Below are positions 13,200 through 16,079 of a DNA stretch of 16,079 bases, piece by piece. The stretch covers positions 1-16,079 of the forward strand of contig USSF01000054.1 in the NCBI GenBank assembly GCA_900557405.1, read 5' to 3'. Below the pieces are notes generated by a model. The model was not told the DNA's origin, ran no database searches, and saw nothing but the letters and a program-made list of their open reading frames with translations. How positions within the stretch are numbered: the first letter of the stretch is position 1; every line of letters starts with the position of its first letter. The translations under genes and the position numbers were made by a program. Origin of the DNA: an uncultured Prevotella sp. (GTDB lineage Bacteria > Bacteroidota > Bacteroidia > Bacteroidales > Bacteroidaceae).

Positions 13200-15350
13200 A
13201 TGAGAGTTTACCAGACTAATGAAATCAAAAACATTGCCTTGCTTGGCAGTGCGGGATCCGGCAAGACGACTCTTGCCGAAGCGATGCTTTATGAAAGTGG
13301 TGTCATCAAGCGCCGTGGTACAATCGAAGCAAAGAACACGGTTTGTGACTACTTCCCAGTTGAACAGGAATATGGCTACTCAGTATTCTCAACTGTTTTT
13401 AACGTAGAGTGGAATAATAAGAAACTTAATATAATCGACTGCCCGGGGGCTGACGACTTCGTGGGCGGCGCCATTACTGCACTCAACGTTACGGATCAGG
13501 CCCTTGTACTTATCAACGGACAGTACGGACCCGAGGTTGGGACACAGAACCTCTTCCGCTACACTGAGAAACTGAAGAAGCCGGTCATCTTCCTCGTGAA
13601 CCAGCTCGACAGCGAGAAATGCGATTTCGACTCCATCATGGCCACCATGAACGATATATACGGCTCGAAATGTGTGCAGATACAATACCCCATCAAGACT
13701 GGACCAGACTTCAACGCCCTCATTGACGTGCTCCTGATGAAGAAATACTCATGGAAGCCAGAAGGCGGAGCACCCATCATCGAAGACATCCCCGCCGAGG
13801 AGATGGACAAGGCGATGGGGCTACACAAGGCTCTCGTGGAGGCGGCAGCCGAGAATGACGAGACACTGATGGAGAAATTCTTCGAAGAAGAGACTCTCAC
13901 CGAAGACGAGATGCGCGAAGGCATCCGCAAGGGGCTCATCACACGCTCCATCTTCCCCGTATTCTGCGTATGTGCCGGAAAGAGCATGGGTGTGCGCCGT
14001 CTGATGGAATTCCTGGGCAACGTGGTGCCATTCGTCAGCGACATGCCAAAGGTACACAACACCCGAGGCGAAGAAGTGGCAGCAGACCCGGCAGGACCCA
14101 CATCTCTCTATTTCTTCAAGACCGGTGTGGAACCGCACATCGGTGAAGTGTCATACTTCAAGGTAATGAGCGGCACCGTAAAGGCAGGCGATGACCTGAC
14201 CAACGCTGACCGCGGATCCAAGGAGCGCATAGCCAACCTCTACGTATGCGCCGGAGCAAACCGCCAGCCCGTGGACCAGCTTGTGGCAGGCGACATCGGA
14301 TGTACAGTGAAGCTCAAGGACGTGAAGACAGGCAACGCACTCAACGGAAAAGACTGCGAAAACCGCTACGACTTCATAAAATACCCTAACTCCAAATACT
14401 CGCGTGCCATCAAGGCCGTGAACGAGGCCGACACCGAGAAGATGATGGCGGCACTCGTCAAGATGCGCCAGGAAGACCCCACATGGGTGGTGGAGCAGAG
14501 CAAGGAATTGCGCCAGACCATCGTGCACGGACAGGGAGAATTCCATCTGCGCACACTGAAATGGAGACTCGAGAACAATGAGAAGATAAAGGTGGAATAT
14601 GTGGAACCGCGTATACCATACCGTGAGACCATCACCAAGCTCGCACGCGCTGACTACCGCCACAAGAAACAGTCGGGAGGAGCCGGACAGTTTGGCGAAG
14701 TACACCTGATAGTGGAGCCGTATGCCGAAGGTATGCCTGACCCCACATCATACAAGATAAACGGCCAGGAATTCAAGATGAACATCAAGAGCAAGGAAGA
14801 AGTAGACCTCGAATGGGGTGGCAAGCTTGTGTTCATCAACTCCGTGGTGGGAGGAGCCATCGACCTGCGCTTCATGCCCGCAATCCTCAAGGGAGTGATG
14901 GAGCGCATGGAGCAGGGACCACTCACGGGAAGCTATGCCCGCGATGTGCGAGTGGTTGTATACGACGGAAAGATGCACCCCGTTGACAGCAACGAACTCT
15001 CGTTCATGCTCGCAGCTCGCAACGCCTTTTCGGAAGCCTTCAAAAACGCTGGACCGAAGATTCTGGAGCCGATATACGACCTTGAGGTGTTTGTACCGTC
15101 CGATTTCATGGGAGACGTGATGAGTGATCTCCAGGGCCGTCGTGCCCTCATAATGGGAATGGACTCCGAAGCCGGCTACCAGAAGCTGCAGGCAAAGATA
15201 CCATTGAAAGAACTCTCCAACTACAGTATCTCGCTCAGCTCCATCACGGGTGGCCGCGCCTCCTTCACCACCAAGTTCGCCAGCTACGAACTCGTGCCGA
15301 ACGACATACAGCAGCAATTGATAAAGGAGCACGAGGAAGAAGAGGAATAG
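13200..15350 (+). CDS. fusA2: EF-G paralog of the Bacteroides EF-G2 type, predicted GTPase-deficient
   Basis: Five-domain elongation factor G of 716 aa. P-loop GSAGSGKT is at 16-23 and the NQLD base-recognition motif at 134-137. In switch II, DCPGADDF (80-87) puts Ala84 where normal EF-G has the catalytic His (DTPGHVDF). In switch I the usual RGITI is YGYSV (58-62), so the Mg-binding Thr is Ser61. Domain IV is intact, with MHPVDSNELSF around His593, and a short acidic tail EEEEE ends the protein. B. thetaiotaomicron EF-G2 is reported to support translocation without GTP hydrolysis and to be needed for gut colonisation, with Cur control; this gene shares its signature. It is not the str-operon fusA: no rpsL, rpsG or tuf is adjacent. 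The divergent neighbour is hemW. A five-codon reading frame (13178-13195) ends just before the ATG. Confidence 0.95.
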   Translation: MRVYQTNEIKNIALLGSAGSGKTTLAEAMLYESGVIKRRGTIEAKNTVCDYFPVEQEYGYSVFSTVFNVEWNNKKLNIIDCPGADDFVGGAITALNVTDQALVLINGQYGPEVGTQNLFRYTEKLKKPVIFLVNQLDSEKCDFDSIMATMNDIYGSKCVQIQYPIKTGPDFNALIDVLLMKKYSWKPEGGAPIIEDIPAEEMDKAMGLHKALVEAAAENDETLMEKFFEEETLTEDEMREGIRKGLITRSIFPVFCVCAGKSMGVRRLMEFLGNVVPFVSDMPKVHNTRGEEVAADPAGPTSLYFFKTGVEPHIGEVSYFKVMSGTVKAGDDLTNADRGSKERIANLYVCAGANRQPVDQLVAGDIGCTVKLKDVKTGNALNGKDCENRYDFIKYPNSKYSRAIKAVNEADTEKMMAALVKMRQEDPTWVVEQSKELRQTIVHGQGEFHLRTLKWRLENNEKIKVEYVEPRIPYRETITKLARADYRHKKQSGGAGQFGEVHLIVEPYAEGMPDPTSYKINGQEFKMNIKSKEEVDLEWGGKLVFINSVVGGAIDLRFMPAILKGVMERMEQGPLTGSYARDVRVVVYDGKMHPVDSNELSFMLAARNAFSEAFKNAGPKILEPIYDLEVFVPSDFMGDVMSDLQGRRALIMGMDSEAGYQKLQAKIPLKELSNYSISLSSITGGRASFTTKFASYELVPNDIQQQLIKEHEEEEE

Positions 15351-15366
15351 TTGAATGAAGAATTGC

Positions 15367-15385
15367 TTCGCTGGCGCTCAGCGAA
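15367..15385. other. 6-bp hairpin just after fusA2
   Basis: TTCGCT (15367-15372) and AGCGAA (15380-15385) pair around the 7-nt loop GGCGCTC, 16 nt past the fusA2 stop. The word TGAAAAATCATT (15387-15398) follows directly. There is no T-run, so it is a weak terminator or stability hairpin. Confidence 0.45.
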
Positions 15386-15408
15386 ATGAAAAATCATTCT
15401 AAATGAAG

Positions 15409-15465
15409 AATAAAAAATGAAGAATGAAGAATGCGGATATGCTTTTTCATTCTTCATTTTTTATT
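15409..15465 (+). terminator. 18-bp hairpin of ATGAAGAAT repeats after fusA2, probable terminator
   Basis: Arms 15409-15426 and 15448-15465 are perfectly complementary around a 21-nt loop. The right arm contains six T (15457-15462), so a plus-strand transcript would form an A/U-rich stem ending in U residues. The arms are made of the ATGAAGAAT repeat that also flanks tamB. It is the most likely end of the fusA2 transcript, although the low GC of the stem makes it weaker than the operon terminator at 7572-7610. Confidence 0.6.
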
Positions 15466-16024
15466 TATAACTGATTCTTTATTCGTAAAATTTTAACCCA
15501 AATAGGTCGTTAGGGTTTGCATGGATTTTTTAGAAGAGTGGATTTTGCCTGGCTTCTTATGAAAAAAAACGAGCTATTGCTTATTGTAAGAGTAATAGGC
15601 AAAGGATGCCTTGTAAATAGACTGCAAGCTGTCATAAAAAGACACAAAGAACGTCCTAATGGGGCTTAATATCATATAACAATGTTCTGAAGGAGGGTTT
15701 GAATTTGGCTGAAAGGCAGAAATGTTCAGAACTTCTCCAGAATCCTGCAGCTCTGTTTTCTCGACAGTCGAGGAAACCGTCGCTGAAGGCATTGTCCAAT
15801 CTTTGCCCGGTATTTGGACAATCGATGCCCGTATTGTGAGCATCGATTGCCCGTAATGCGAGCATCGGATGATCACATCGTGGGCATCGGGCAGAACTGT
15901 AGGTTTGGCTGTCGAATATGAACTATATAAATTCTTTTAGAATTGTTTTTAAGGTAAATCTATTATAAATGCTATGTTCAAATAGTCGAATTTTGATTTT
16001 TCATCTTTAGTTTCGACGTATTTG
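15466..16024. other. Repeat-rich non-coding region right of fusA2
   Basis: About 560 bp without a convincing gene. Two overlapping minus-strand frames (15574-15876 and 15656-15865) exist but have no start context, family or composition that persuades. The features visible are a 23-bp near-perfect palindrome (15755-15777, centred on CTCGACAGTCGAG), a 9-bp inverted repeat ATTGTCCAA/TTGGACAAT (15791-15799 and 15814-15822) and a set of degenerate 21-22-bp direct repeats (15821-15885). The stretch 15494-15520 (AACCCAAATAGG, GTTAGGG) may be another dispersed element. The region ends at the terminal repeat. Confidence 0.5.
15821..15885. repeat. Three tandem degenerate 21-22-bp repeats (ATCGAT-GCCCGTA type)
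   Basis: Units are 15821-15841 (21 bp), 15842-15863 (22 bp) and 15864-15885 (22 bp, weakly similar). Units 1 and 2 share ATCGAT(T)GCCCGTA..TG.GAGC, with two substitutions and one inserted T. A further ATCGGGC follows at 15886. An inverted repeat lies just upstream. The pattern resembles a palindromic intergenic repeat more than a CRISPR, because there are no unique spacers between units. Confidence 0.6.
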
Positions 16025-16079
16025 GTAACTACTCAGACCCCTAGGGCATGAGTAGTTACCTCACTGTTGTACGACAGCA
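16025..16079. repeat. Terminal repeat copy 2, inverted relative to 1-55
   Basis: Exact reverse complement of 1-55; the base inside it (16024) no longer matches base 56. See the first copy for the internal hairpin. The two copies point the same repeat outward at both ends of the window. Confidence 0.85.

Noticed and set aside
15574..15876. 100-aa minus-strand ORF in the right non-coding region
   Set aside because: It overlaps a second open frame (15656-15865), shows no domain, signal or start context, and most of it is made of the palindromes and direct repeats described. More likely a dispersed repeat that happens to be open.
15821..15885. Possible CRISPR array
   Set aside because: The 21-22-bp units abut each other with no spacers, are only three and diverge, and no cas gene is present.
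1..16079. A 16-kb transposon with 55-bp terminal inverted repeats
   Set aside because: No transposase, integrase or cargo-type genes lie inside; the contents look like core metabolic, envelope and translation genes, so a contig broken at repeats is simpler.

Overview
The window looks like a chromosomal contig from a Bacteroidales bacterium, most likely Prevotella/Segatella-like. The evidence is the protein families (DUF4270 surface lipoprotein, TamB with the Bacteroidetes-type C-terminus, a stand-alone half glycogen-synthase-like protein, and an EF-G paralog of the Bacteroides EF-G2 type). Bacteroidetes-type -7 promoter boxes (TAnnTTTG) and AT-rich gene-end repeats agree with this. No phage, plasmid, CRISPR, rRNA or tRNA genes were seen. 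The genus is an inference from recognition; no search was run.

Layout. Positions 1-55 and 16025-16079 are the same 55-bp sequence in opposite orientation, so both ends lie in copies of one palindrome-rich repeat. From 56 to 299 there is non-coding DNA with a strong plus-strand terminator-like hairpin. The minus-strand block 300-7490 holds hrpB (helicase), a 76-aa conserved-looking small protein directly upstream of it, and tamB. A second minus-strand unit (10299 to 7623) reads GT5-like protein, then DUF4270 lipoprotein, then a 43-aa charged mini-protein, and ends in a textbook terminator at 7572-7610. Divergent from it on the plus strand are panC and panD (10554-11775), preceded by a GC-rich hairpin leader. 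A roughly 100-nt palindrome separates panD from the convergent hemW. hemW and fusA2 (EF-G2) are divergent and share a 180-bp control region containing a CRP-like inverted repeat. After fusA2 come gene-end repeats and about 560 bp of non-coding, repeat-rich DNA.

How the genes relate. panC and panD make pantothenate from beta-alanine and pantoate, with PanD supplying the beta-alanine. TamB and the DUF4270 lipoprotein are both cell-envelope proteins, the first in outer-membrane assembly or lipid traffic and the second probably anchored in the outer membrane. HemW is a heme-trafficking radical-SAM protein. The EF-G paralog lacks the catalytic histidine of normal EF-G, as in the Bacteroides EF-G2 that supports translation under carbon limitation and is controlled by the CRP-family regulator Cur. 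The CRP-like palindrome upstream fits that regulation.

No wholly new multi-gene system is evident. The items most worth following up are the fusA2 control region, the panC leader hairpin, the GT5-like protein that has lost its substrate motif, and the several families of palindromic intergenic repeats.
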